Shown here one piece after another: positions 23,015 to 33,884 of a DNA stretch of 64,000 nucleotides. Each line of letters opens with the position of its first letter. Position 1 is the first letter of the stretch. The DNA comes from Tetracladium setigerum (Eukaryota; Ascomycota; Leotiomycetes; Helotiales): NCBI GenBank assembly GCA_031472005.1, contig PZJY01000007.1, positions 1,971,808 to 2,035,807 on the forward strand, read 5' to 3'. Under the pieces are notes generated by a model, which was not told the DNA's origin, did no database searches, and saw only the letters and a list, made by a program, of their open reading frames with translations. The position numbers and the translations under genes are program-made.

Positions 23015-24844
23015 ATGCCGCCTCAATCGTCGACCACCAAACTCTTGAAGGGCTTCAGGAATTACAGCTCTCTAGGCATTTCACGGTCCAAAACTCGAAG
23101 CAGAACTCCAACATATTGTTACATCACACCCAACGCCTCAAAGCAGACACTAGTATCAAATAACTTACATTGTCGAAGAACAAAACTTACATCTTTTGCT
23201 GGTTCCCAACTCTGGACTCAAGCACGACACCTTACCACCGGCATGCTTTCTCTCGCGGACCGTCTGGACCTCTTTGCATACACCAGCGAGACAAAATCCG
23301 ATGCACTTAATGGCAGGAAAGTTCCGTTGGAATTGGGAGCTCCGGAGATGCAAGCATGTCTCGTTCGAGGGATTCGCCACTATGATGGATTTGGGACCGA
23401 ACTTGAAGGAATTCCGATATTTGATCGAGCCCTTAACGCACGGGCTATTATGAGCAATAGGATTCCGGACATTTACGAAGAAGACGAAATCCCATATTGC
23501 ATTTGGTATCCAAAAGTTGCTAGCGAGGAGACGTACCGGAAACTTGCGCAGGAATATCCCCAGATGCGATATCACGTTGGACGAGCGTGTGCCGTGGCCG
23601 GATACGTGAATCTCTATCGTGAGCTAGACCTTCTGCCTGACGTTGCAATCGCCGAAGAAGCTCGCGATAATGAGAAGAACGGCTCGTCAATTGAAATTTT
23701 TAATGAGATAATGGCGGCGCCGGCAAGATTTTCTGTTATGAACGATTATACGAGGACCGTCAACACCGACACTCCTCTCTCAGGAGTGTGTTTGAGTGCA
23801 GATACAGCTGTCAGGTCCTCGCTTGATTGGAGGCGTAGCTTCCCTCAATCAGACTCTCGTGGTGAGGAGTTTGGTTTCAGATTGTACCCCGTCCAGTATA
23901 ATGCGAAGACTTATGCGCCGACGTACGACGGTGTTTTTGATTTATATTGGAACATTACCGAGGATTGGAAATTCGACGAGGAAGGATCACGAATCAACTC
24001 TGAACCATTCTTGGACCTCAGGATACCTTTACTCTACTCGCCACTCCCTCGAGATCTGCCCAATATTAACAAGGACATTCTCATCTGTCATGCAGCATAC
24101 ACTGGCAATATCGACAGATATACTCGCTTGCGTCGTCCCGATATAGTTAATCCTTTCGAAGACCAGTGTATCTTGCGTGGAATTCATTACAATACCATGT
24201 TTGCAAAGTGGTGGTCGCTACAGCCAGAAATCATCAATCCAAGACATAAGCACCAAAACAGTAATATTATTCGAGCTATCAACGCACGATACATTATGAA
24301 CAATAACTTAACACGTATAACTGATGAAACCCCGGAAAATCATCTCCCTTATTTAATTTACTGGCCAAACGTCGCCGATGAAAAGATTTACGCCGAGTTA
24401 TTTCGTCGCAAGCCGTGTATGAAGAGACAAATTGCGCGCGCATGCATTGTGGCTGACTATCAAGAGCTCTACGAAGCAATGGATGTAGAACCAAACTTCT
24501 ATCTTGAGTGGGAGGCCAAAGAGAGTCATAACCCTTTCTATGCAAATGATCAGAAAGAAAAAGCAGATGCACAGACTGGTGGAAGGGATGAGTGGAGGCT
24601 TGACGGTGGGGACTGGTACCGGTATTGGCATGACGGTCGGGACTGGCACCAGCATACAGTACGCGAGTTGATGCGCAGTGATCTGGGCCATGCATTCAAC
24701 CTTGAGACAGTACCTCAGGGACTTGAGAGGGATCCCATGAACTGGGGTCAGGAAGGACATTGGGTTTGGGAGGGCTGCCAAGCCGACATGACTTCCGTTG
24801 AAGATGCAGTTGGTCGGACTCAGCAACCACTTTATGAGGACTGA
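23015..24844 (+). CDS. Orphan fungal protein with internal duplication (609 residues)
   Basis: A single open frame without introns. I do not recognise the family. The first 75 residues are Ser/Thr/Arg-rich and could be a mitochondrial presequence. Two copies of a roughly 85-residue module are visible. Copy 1 (about residues 130-200) has RALNARAIMSNRI, EIPYCIWYPKVASEETYRK and RACAVAGYVNLYRELDL. Copy 2 (about 430-495) has RAINARYIMNNNL, HLPYLIYWPNVADEKIYAEL and RACIVADYQELYEAMDVEP. Before each copy lies a C-L/I-x-R-G-I segment, and CHAAYTGNIDRYTRL before copy 2 recalls a degenerate ankyrin-like repeat. The C-terminus has two DW-rich strands (GGDWYRYWHDGRDWH). Codon use is even and the frame is intact over 1.8 kb, which speaks for a real gene. 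The flanking spacers are the most repeat-like of the window. Confidence 0.7.
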   Translation: MPPQSSTTKLLKGFRNYSSLGISRSKTRSRTPTYCYITPNASKQTLVSNNLHCRRTKLTSFAGSQLWTQARHLTTGMLSLADRLDLFAYTSETKSDALNGRKVPLELGAPEMQACLVRGIRHYDGFGTELEGIPIFDRALNARAIMSNRIPDIYEEDEIPYCIWYPKVASEETYRKLAQEYPQMRYHVGRACAVAGYVNLYRELDLLPDVAIAEEARDNEKNGSSIEIFNEIMAAPARFSVMNDYTRTVNTDTPLSGVCLSADTAVRSSLDWRRSFPQSDSRGEEFGFRLYPVQYNAKTYAPTYDGVFDLYWNITEDWKFDEEGSRINSEPFLDLRIPLLYSPLPRDLPNINKDILICHAAYTGNIDRYTRLRRPDIVNPFEDQCILRGIHYNTMFAKWWSLQPEIINPRHKHQNSNIIRAINARYIMNNNLTRITDETPENHLPYLIYWPNVADEKIYAELFRRKPCMKRQIARACIVADYQELYEAMDVEPNFYLEWEAKESHNPFYANDQKEKADAQTGGRDEWRLDGGDWYRYWHDGRDWHQHTVRELMRSDLGHAFNLETVPQGLERDPMNWGQEGHWVWEGCQADMTSVEDAVGRTQQPLYED

Positions 24845-25259
24845 TTGAGTCTGTTGAATTTCAATTGATTTTAAGACCTCTACTCTGTATCTATTTTTTG
24901 TACTTATAGATTGTGCTGATAATACAAACTGTGCTAGAGTTGGTACATTAACAGCTATGCAAGTTGGGAGAACCTTCATAATTTCGCGTCTATAGAGTAC
25001 ACATCGAAAGATTAAACATTCGACCACTTCTCGCTTATTCTCCGCAATTCCCAGCCAGATCTTCACCACAACAAGTGGAGGATTTGTCGCCAAGAAGATT
25101 GGAAGCACTCGTTTTGGTGAGAAGACAATCAGACGTCTGCTTCCATAGTGGTGTTGAAATGCAGCATCCTACGTCGTTCTGGTAGGTCCGGTCCCTTGCA
25201 TTTCCCAGTCAACTTTTCACGGGCCAAGCCGACAGCGGTAATTGCAGCTTGATGACTCC
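24845..25259. other. 3' flank of the 609-residue orphan
   Basis: AT-rich. A 236-codon minus-strand frame at 24398-25108 is antisense to the orphan for most of its length and is rejected. Confidence 0.4.
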
Positions 25260-25610
25260 TCACGGTCCTCTCATCTTGTTAAGTGTCCGCCCAATCTTCA
25301 ATTGCTTTGTGTTCGGCTGTGTTGCTCCAGAACAGGGTCTTATCTTTGTCCCATCTTGGGTATTGAGCTGTGGTTGGTCTACCATTAGCTCTACACAGGA
25401 TTGGGTTTTAAATTTCAGACAGGATCACTCACTACCATCCGAGAAGTATTCCGGTTGTGTCATGATGTTCTTCGCTGGAATCTTCGTGCCCAAGTCTACG
25501 AGCGCGTGTTTAATGGAATCTTCTCGTCGAGCATGCCACGCATCGTCTACAGTGCCAGTGACTTTGTCTAGCAGATGATCAACTTCTTCGAGCATGTTAT
25601 TTTTCCTCAT
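25260..25610 (-). CDS. Possible small two-exon protein (98 residues), unknown
   Basis: Exon 25610-25433, a 54 bp intron with GTGAGT donor and TAG acceptor, then exon 25378-25260, in frame throughout. The first exon reads like a real helical protein (LEEVDHLLDKVTGTVDDAW, then KHALVDLGTKIPAKN). The second exon is polar and low in hydrophobics. The only CTAAT-like branch site lies just before the acceptor, which weakens the model. No family recognised. Alternatives are a chance frame or a remnant of a longer gene. Confidence 0.33.
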
Positions 25611-26777
25611 ATCTGCTGCAACTCTGGCTACAATCCTGAAGATGTCGAGGTACTTGCATACTATGTCATGTTATCTCAGGAAGGAACGTGTATGTCACGT
25701 GTGAACGCAATTGACATGAGGTGGCCATTTAACACAGCAAATTATGGAATTTATTTGGGGGGGTTGAATGATAATGGAAGTACTACGGGATTATTCGTGT
25801 GGTCATAACACGGTGGAAACAGAAGTTGTGACTGTTAATAACGGATTGGAGTATTATCTATATTCTGGGATGTACTGCCCACGACCAAGGTACCAAATCT
25901 TCCATTCTGTACCCATGACACTTCTTGACAAGAGATGCCCTCCATAGTATCCTACCCAACCAGATACTTAGGTAAGTCTGCCACTATGGGCACTATTCTA
26001 TATTATAATGACTTGAACCCCAACTCCTTTTGCCCTCCATCGTACCAAATATGTAACTCCGAAAACCAAAAAGCAGAAAACACAAATATACCCCTTCTTC
26101 TGGAGAACCCCTCCGTGTGGTATTCCTGTAATATGTGTAAAATTACCGAAGAACGGTTCGAAGTTGGTATCGGGGTTGCGGGAGTGGAGTAGTGCCGAAA
26201 TAACGAAAATGCTGGAAATAGAGATCGTTGAAATAACAAGAATGCTGGAAATACCGAAAATGCGGGAATAACGATGATGCTGGGGGAACGCTAATGATGC
26301 TGAAATAAGGAACATCGCTGCCATATTGCCGCAACGTAACCTCGCTGGTAATCCCAATCCAAGATCCCATGGAAAATCCCGAAAAAGAAAGCAGCAAAAA
26401 GAAATTGAAATCGAGGAACTAGATACTTCCTCCACTAGCCCATACCGTTGCCTCCGTTGATATTGACGGTGCTTTTATCCATCAAAGTCAGACGGGTCGG
26501 GATTCTTCAATATTGAGTAATCGTTCCCATCTCGTAGGTGGTTCCAGTGGTGTTCCAGTGCTGATATCCCCGTGTGCTGATATCTTTGTGTGCTGTAACT
26601 GTGTAATGAAACCGTAAAATAGCTGGGGGGTGATGAATATGTCTGGTGATTTGTTATACATGTGATGATGCTCGCTTCGTGTGCTGCTTTCTTCGTTGGT
26701 GTCTGATAATTATATTTCGTATCCGCTTCGTATCGTCCATTCCTAAAGGAGGTTTCAAATGGCCAAGGTAAAGAACC
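25611..26777. other. Spacer with degenerate minisatellite
   Basis: No supported gene. Contains the repeat at 26197-26310. Minus-strand frames over it (25998-26435) are only the translation of the repeat. Confidence 0.45.
26197..26310. repeat. Degenerate ~18 bp tandem repeat (about six units)
   Basis: Units resemble GAAATAACGAAAATGCTG, with lengths of 15-20 bp and several substitutions each. Successive copies begin at GAAATAA, GAAATAG, GAAATAA, GAAATAC, GGAATAA and GGGGAAC. Confidence 0.7.
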
Positions 26778-28252
26778 TCAATCCTTGAAAGCCGAATCAC
26801 CGCTAAATCTCTCCGCAGAGGACTCAGCACGAAGCATCGCGTCCCTTTCTCTAATCCATTTCGAATTCGCCGCCATTACCGCTTGGGCCTCATCAGGCAA
26901 ACGTGCCTTGATGATTCGAACGAGAATTGCCTATCAAACAAAAGAGAACAAGTTAGCCTTATTTCAAACCAAAGACAAACAAAAAGAAAAGACTCTCAAA
27001 ACAAAATGAATCAAAAAAGTAGGGGGAATGGGTTTACACATACATCAGTAGGCATACTGTCCACCTCCTCCTGGGTAAGAGATCTCGCCCAAGATTTAAA
27101 CCCCTCTTTGTCCGATGATTTTGGCTTGGGTGGAAGAGATTGATGGGCCAATCTAGAGTGGTATTGCTCTGCGAGTCTGAATATTTGAGATGCTGCCAGG
27201 GGTGAAGGTTGATTTTCGAAGCGGACATGATTGCGAGCCGGAGCAGGCCCAGGTAGCGTCTTTGAGAGTCTATGTGCTTGAGATTGAGCTTGATGAGCCT
27301 GAGCTTGAGCGCGACGGTAAGATTGAGCTTTAGCTTCAGCTAGAGCCGTCAGCAATACTTGAGCTTGAGATGTCGGGAATGTATGTTGCGGTCTGGCGGG
27401 GGCATAATGAGCCGGTCTAGATGATTCCTCTACCATTCTACGAGCTTGGATTGTCATAGATTCGTATGGATCTCTGACATGGCTGTAGTAGCGACGGTCT
27501 TGAATAAAATCCAAGATCGCTTGTTGTCGTTGGATGTTCTCTTCCGACTTGAGCCATTGTGTGGCAGTAGCATCGTAACTGGTGTACGCGGTCGAATCGA
27601 AAGGTCCAGCAGGCAGTTGGTATGCAGTTGGGTTCATATGCTTGTCCGCCAGAAAAGCTGCTGCAGCATCATTGTTGGTGCGGCGCTGATAATCTATTTC
27701 GCTCTCATCATCTGAAATCTGTGCTGGAAGTTTGCCATTACGTCGGGATTGCATCATCTGCTTGTCCGCCAGAGAAGCTGCCGCTTCTTCGCCATTGGTG
27801 CGACGCAGATACTCGATTTCGCTCTTATCCTGCGAAATATGTGCTGGAAGGTTGAGAGTATATCGCTCAGTGAATAGAGGTAGCTCCATGAATGGAGGCG
27901 GGCCCTCGGAGTCTGCATCCTCTCCCTGCACCCGATGTAGCAACGGCGTTGCAAATGCCCGAATCTTTTTGTTGACTCCATTGAGAAGATCGCTAACGCT
28001 TGATCGTCGTCTCTTATTGTTTGCGTTGAGCTTGGAGCCAGCAGATCCACTGGTGTGGTATGATGTGTTAGGACTCAGGCCATTTGATGGCGAAGAGGTA
28101 TCTCTAGGGCTCCTGCTATCGTCCGCGATGGAACGAGACCGGGTTGATTTGCGGCTGAATATATCAAGAACAAACTCCGGAACAGAGGAGCGACGACGTT
28201 CTGCTGGTGGTGCCATGTCGTTAGAAGATGCGGGTTGCCAGCCGTCTGCCAT
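26778..28252 (-). CDS. Disordered orphan protein with tandem 35-residue repeat
   Basis: Exons 28252-27044 and 26930-26778, joined by a GTATGT...TAG intron; 453 residues. No known family. The N-terminus is Ser/Arg-rich with two basic R-R-R-S-S-V motifs, which look like kinase sites. At about residues 135-205 two copies of a 35-residue unit follow one another: LPAHISQDKSEIEYLRRTNG and LPAQISDDESEIDYQRRTNN, each closing with a SLADKQM/FLADKHM end. A glutamine- and alanine-rich helix (QAQAHQAQSQAH) lies before the C-terminus. The second exon supplies a well-formed helical end (AILVRIIKARLPDEAQAVMA), which supports the intron. The gene is nearest to the bZIP gene on the same strand. Confidence 0.7.
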
Positions 28253-28822
28253 CGTGTCGAGAGGGTTTTAAGCTTGCCGGGCGGGATATGTGTCAATAAA
28301 TGGTCGTGAATCAGAAGTTTGTCCAAGCAGAAAGTGAGAGTAGAGTCAGAGGAGTAATCTTGAACCCAGGGTGGTGAATGTGACAAAGGTATGGAAACAA
28401 CGTAGTTGGTGTTCAGCTTTGGCTTGCTCTTGCGAGTATTTGTGTGCTTCCAACCGAGACGTCCTTTGTCAATAACAGTGAAGGATACGGGAGAAAACAC
28501 GCTCAAAGCCGTGGGAAATCTCCAAATGTAAACCACCATTTTGATCTTGACCAGTCCACTTGAATTCATTAGTTTGGATGATATTATGCCTCCGAACCTG
28601 ATGGAGCGAGCCGGCGTGGTCGAGCTTGACCTGATCTTGAGTAGCTTAGCTTCGTGGCCACTCATGATACCTCCTAATGGCTACCAAATGGCGGAAAGTG
28701 TCATGATGAACTATCCCAACTCTGATGGTGGTGGGGCCCGCTAGCAAACACTAACATCAGTGTTGCTCAAATCCAACCAAATGGGGTAAATGGTCTTGGC
28801 GAACTAGCACGAAGTCGAGACT
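28253..28822. other. Spacer between orphan and bZIP gene
   Basis: Promoter of the disordered orphan and 3' flank of the bZIP gene. A 196-codon minus frame at 28075-28665 is out of frame with the orphan and looks random. Confidence 0.4.
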
Positions 28823-31481
28823 CTAGGACGCAAACCCAGCCTTAACCGCAGCCAAGAGAGCGGCATTGACATCTCTAGGGCGATAACCAGCTGCTCTTCC
28901 CAAGCAAACACATCGACTGATAAGTTCTAAAAACCGGGCATGTTAGCGTTTACCAGGGTATAATTTAGACCGGGGGAGTTCAGTAAATCTTACCATCTAC
29001 GAAAGTCTTGACATTGATCGTGACAAAAGACCTTGGAGAATACACGCTATTGCTCGCAGGCGACACCTGATACCCTGGCATAGTACTCTGTCCAGTGACG
29101 GGATCAAACTCGAAGCCCAACGTGCCTTCGGCGTTCCAGTTTGAGTAATCCTGAGCAAACCCCATGTTTGCGCTCCCGCCAGCTTTGGAAGACACTCCCA
29201 TACCAGCATCGGCGCTAGACTCCGTGCCTCCATTATTCAGTAGCACATTCTCTCCATAGCTGTGCGGAGTCCTGGGCGTGCCGATCGTCGTGGTATTGCT
29301 ACTATTCTTGCGACTCGGAACCTCCTCAAAGGCCGACAAATCAATTTCCACACTTACAAAATCCGCTGCAGGCGGAATCTCAATCCCACGAGCACGCAGA
29401 TATCCTTCGACGTCATTGGAGTCGAAGAAATCACCACGAAATGCGGGAAGGTTGATGGTCATGTCGTCCTCGATTAGTTCCTGTACTTGGGATACATCTG
29501 CTGAGAAAGGTCCCATGGAATATCCGGACTGGATTTTGGGCATAAGGTTGGAGTTGCGGTCGTTCTCGGGTACTGGGTAGAATGTACCTGAGCCGCCAAT
29601 GTGAAGAAAGGGCTGTTTCCATACTTGGAGTGTTTCCTTGGCTGATCTGGCTAGGACTCGAGTTAGGCGTGCGATGATGGCGTCGTTGGATTCGTACATT
29701 GATGTGATGCCAAAGACTCGTTGGTACTTTGCTGCGGGTGGATTTTTCATGCGTGCTAGCTTCAAGGCTGCTTCTGTCGTAGATCTATTTATCCTTCGCG
29801 CAAGAGTAGTTTCTGAAAAGGAGAAGGAGGCAGGAGGGGAGGATATGCGGTTGGCGCGTATGGCTGCGGAAAGTTTCCAAGAGCAGAGGCCTCGGCACGA
29901 TATTGTTCAAGACCCATAAGATCAAATGGGAAGCTTGCGTTATCCTGAGTTGGTTTGCTGATGACTTGGATATCGCCCCTCGTTTCTGACATAGATGGCA
30001 TACCCGCAAAGTCGAATGGGAAGCTGGCATTGTCCGCTGTTGCTCTCGCGATGACCTGCATCCCGTTATGATACATTGGCAACTCCATCTCGTTGATGGG
30101 GCTGTCTTCTTTCGTTGCAAAGTAGCCGCCCCATGGATTACTGATGGGCTCAGGTACAGAAGGATTCATCTGCTGTTGCGGTTTCGGAATTTCCTTGCGC
30201 CCCTTCGCAGCACCATCTTCTGCTTCGCCAGATAGATTTCCTTCCTGAGTTGAATCATCATTCCCAGCCGCTTTTGCAAGCGTAACAAATCTCTCAGTCG
30301 CAGATTGAAACTGCTTAGCAAGTTCGGCATCTCGTCCCAACACACCTCTATTCAGCGCAAAGTCGTAGAGGCTGATAAATATATTGCTCATCTCTTCATT
30401 GGTGCCTCTCAAGTCCTGTACCTTCTTCTCGAGAGACGAGATGGTAGTTTCTTTTCGATTCCGGTATGCTCTTTGCGCCAGGCGAATTTGTGTTCTCCTC
30501 CGCTACATACGCTCAGTCAGTCGTCATAAAGGTTGATATTCTAGAGGTATAATTTGAAGAGAAGGATGGGGGGGGGGGGGGGGGGGGAACTACCTCAGCA
30601 GGTGTCTCATCCTTCGTATCAACCCTTGGTCGTCCTCTTGCCTTCTTCCTCGCCTCATCTTCCTCATCTTCCTCTCCCTCTTCTACCCCCTCTCCCTTTT
30701 CCTCCACAGCAGGAGCAACAGGTGACTTCTGCTTAGTCTTCCTCTTCCTCTTTCCCCCAGCAGCCTCAACCACCACAACCTCCTTTGCCCTCTCTATTCT
30801 ATTCCCACTACCATTTCCATTCCCATCCCCATTCCCATTCCCGTTCATCACCCCATCCGCAATCCCAAAAGGCAAAACCTTACTCTGCTGCCCTCTCATC
30901 ATGCGAGCTTCATGTTCAAGCCTCGCCCTCATAGCACCACTTCCATCATCATAACTTTCCGCATTCAAGATTCTCAGATGATCATTCGCATTCGCATTAT
31001 TGGCGTCACGGTTCCCATTCCCACTGTCATTCCCATCTCCATGCCCATTCCGAATCCCAGCATATGCCCGTCCGGAATCCATCTGATGATGATGATGTGC
31101 ATCAAAATAAACCCCCTCGCCGGTAAAACATGAGTTCATTCCATTCACACTTCGAGCTGATAAGACGTCGGTGTTGTACTTCCCATGTTGCTGCTGCTGC
31201 TGCTGTTGTTGAGGGGGAATATGATGACTTCCATCACCAAGCTCATCAACCGTAGATTGTCGTCGAGTGGCAGCGTGATGTGAAACTGCCGAATGCTGGC
31301 TGCTGTATTGGCTTTGCGGCTGGTGCTGGTGCTGGTGCTGGTGCTGGAGATTGAGGTGCTGATGTTGATGTTGATGGAGATGATTACTGATCTCCGCCCT
31401 CCTCCCTCGGTGATCACTCACAACATCCGCAGCTTGGGTGAGCATACTCAAAGCAGCGTAATCCTGCGGTGGGAAATCCAT
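28823..31481 (-). CDS. Fungal bZIP transcription factor (AP-1/MeaB-like basic region), one frameshift
   Basis: Exons in coding order: 31481-30594, 30502-28994 and 28926-28823; about 833 residues after repair. The N-terminal 290 residues are His/Gln-, Asn/Gly- and Glu-rich with an eight-Gln run, ending in K-K-A-R-G-R-P-R-V-D-T-K. The basic region is RRRTQIRLAQRAYRNRK with a short zipper (ETTISSLEKKVQDLRG), the fungal bZIP type with an AQRAYR core. The bZIP is split by the first intron, just before RRRTQ, as in related genes. The C-terminus has a conserved fungal domain (TLARRINRSTTEAALKLARM, then FGITSMYESNDAIIARLTRVL). One base is missing in the GGGG run at 29836-29839, between TAYPP and ASFSFSETT. 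That position is poorly conserved, so only the continuity of the following domain supports it. Confidence 0.82.
30568..30587. repeat. Poly-G tract of 20 bases in an intron
   Basis: Twenty consecutive G on the plus strand, poly-C in the transcript, directly after the donor region of the first bZIP intron. The assembled length is unlikely to be exact. Confidence 0.9.
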
Positions 31482-33884
31482 TTTTCTTTCCGTCCTTCTT
31501 GTCCGAGTAGAATGTCCGAGTAGTAGAGGAAGGTAGTGAGTAGTAGTGAGTTAATAAGCCTATCAAATTGCCCTTCCCTTTCACTCAATCACTCTCTCAC
31601 TCACTCAATCTTCCATTCCTAAACTCAATTGTTCATCAAGATTTTGCACTGTTTGTTTTTTTCTGTTTTTGGTGAGGATGGCCTACGGTGGATGGAATGG
31701 TGAGAGAGAGAGAGAAAGAGATTGGGACACGAGATTGTGAGCAACTCATGCAAAAGTATTGGCGTCGTCCCCCAGATCTAAAAGCCGAAAGAGGTACAGT
31801 GGCTTATTCACCACCACATCACACAACCCCCCTTCGACTCAGCGGTACAGAATGAATAGTGGGTTGTCAGCAGTGTAAACTTCCCAAACTCTATCCTCAC
31901 ATCAAACAACGGTTCGTATGGAGCAATAGTTACGCCTTTCCGAGCTTGCCCAGGAAATTTGAAGTGGAGAGCCGAGGGTGACAGCATTCTCTCTTCTCTT
32001 TTTTGTTTGTTTACTGATCAACTGGGATCCTTTGCTGACAAACCTAATGACTGCTAGAAGTTGGGGGATTGGTTGGAGATTCCGAACTAGCTACGGTCTC
32101 TCGGCGGCCACAGTACGGTACGGTAAACTTCTTGGGATGCATACTTCATGCGCGATGCACCAAAACGCCCTTGGGAGCATGGCATCTCGAACATCAAGCT
32201 CTGAAATTCTCGTCACTTGTGTAACTCCAGCATTTCTTCTTTCTTCTTCTTGGCTTTCGTCTACATGGCCACATCGCAAAAAAAGTAAAAACCCCTCTAG
32301 AACATGATGGAATACTTGTATCGTTATGTTTTGGGGAATGTTCGTGTTGTAAGTAAGTACATAGAGTCAAACTCTCTCAACGACTCAACGAGTCGGTATA
32401 ATGACAGGCAAAACCAAGCAAAGAAAAAGAAACTATGCTTACAGCTTACGGACAACTATACCAGCATGCCTAGGTATCTGTGTTTATAGAGACTTCTACG
32501 TATCCAAAAGTTCGAATATACGTGACACTCAATTCTCCTAGTACACACACAACTTCCATCCCGTCTGTCTGGGTACGGTACATAACCTTGGTAAACTCCA
32601 AACAAGCCTTTCGGACTTAAGACTCTAAACATAAGAGTAGTGATGTAAGCACTATAAACCATTGTCATCTATCTCCGTCTCTTCTTCGGGTTTTAACAGA
32701 TCAAAATGATGCGATCCAATCATCCAGTTGTAAGGTAGTAAGTATCATCTCTGGATGATTGCCTATTGTACAGCACCTACAGTTCAGCAAGAGTGGGAAG
32801 GGAAAGGAAGTTTTCATAGATTAAGGCTATGCTTAAATCCGAGAGAACAAAAAAAAGTAAGCCAAAGATCGATTTTCCACATCCTTCGAGTGTTGATGGT
32901 ATTTATCATAATATGTCTCCGACTGAGAATCTCCCCATCCCCACCATCTCCCATCCCCACCCCCCACTCCCATCCTACTCTATCACCAACACCAACAGCA
33001 ACAACAACAACGGCAACAGCAATAAATCCAAGCTCACCTGCTTACCTGCTTAGGTACCTTCACATTGACCTTGATTGAACAGGTAACAGGAAATGACAAC
33101 ACCCTACATGCATAACTACCCTGCATACAGTATCAACTACCCTGCATACACCTACCTCTCGCCTTACCGATATCATACCTACTCAGCTCACACAAAACTC
33201 AATTCCTAAGCATTGCTTCCCACATTCACCCTTTCTTGCATTCTTCCTTTCTTGCATTTATTCTTTCTTTCATTCCTTCTATTCCTAAAGACCGCCATTT
33301 TCTTTGCGCCCTACTAACATACATGTTTACTCTTCTGCTTTCTTCCTTCCTACATAGTGTTTAGAAAAAACAACGCATACAAAAACCCCATCACAAACAG
33401 AAAAAATCAATCAATCAATCAATCAATCAATCAGAGAGAGACAGAGCACCTCATCAAAAAGGGACTTTCCGACGCCAACCGCATAATGCAACGCAACCTC
33501 TCTTCCCAGCCATCCATTCATTGCCTCCCAAATCACTCCAACAAAAAAAGTCTCAAGGGAAGCAAATGTGAGAGAAAACTATAAGTAAGCCCTTCGGAAA
33601 ATAGAAAAAGAAAAGAAAAGAAAACCCTTATTCACCGCCCCCCTTGCAATGCTTTTAAAATACTATGTTGTGACGATGATGTGTGACCAGAGAGCAAGCA
33701 GCCTGATTATGTTTGACTGGTCGACTGGATCGCAACATTTTATTCGAAATAAAAACCGGGTATCGCCTGAATCTATGCAAAACCGAAGAGAAATTTTCCC
33801 CACGCTGTTTTCCTCATGAGGGTTGGTTGTTATGGTACAAAGGAGTTTTGTTTTTTTGTCGTTCAAGGTTTCTCGGAAGAGATA
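31482..33884. other. 2.4 kb non-coding interval with bZIP leader
   Basis: No protein-like frame on either strand. Holds the bZIP promoter, pyrimidine-rich stretches, a GA-rich tract near 31702-31721, an ACC/AAC-rich stretch near 32980-33020 and an AATC microsatellite. The far end is the 3' flank of CAF40. Confidence 0.5.
33405..33432. repeat. (AATC)n microsatellite
   Basis: Seven perfect tandem AATC units, followed by a short GA run. Confidence 0.9.

Noticed and set aside
24294..25108. Minus-strand frames of 133 and 236 codons
   Set aside because: Antisense to the intact 609-residue gene and Cys/Leu/Ile-rich as expected from its complement.
25998..26435. Minus-strand 145-codon frame
   Set aside because: Translation of the minisatellite, Ser/Ile/Phe-repetitive and not protein-like.
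28075..28665. Minus-strand 196-codon frame
   Set aside because: Overlaps the start of the tandem-repeat orphan in another frame.
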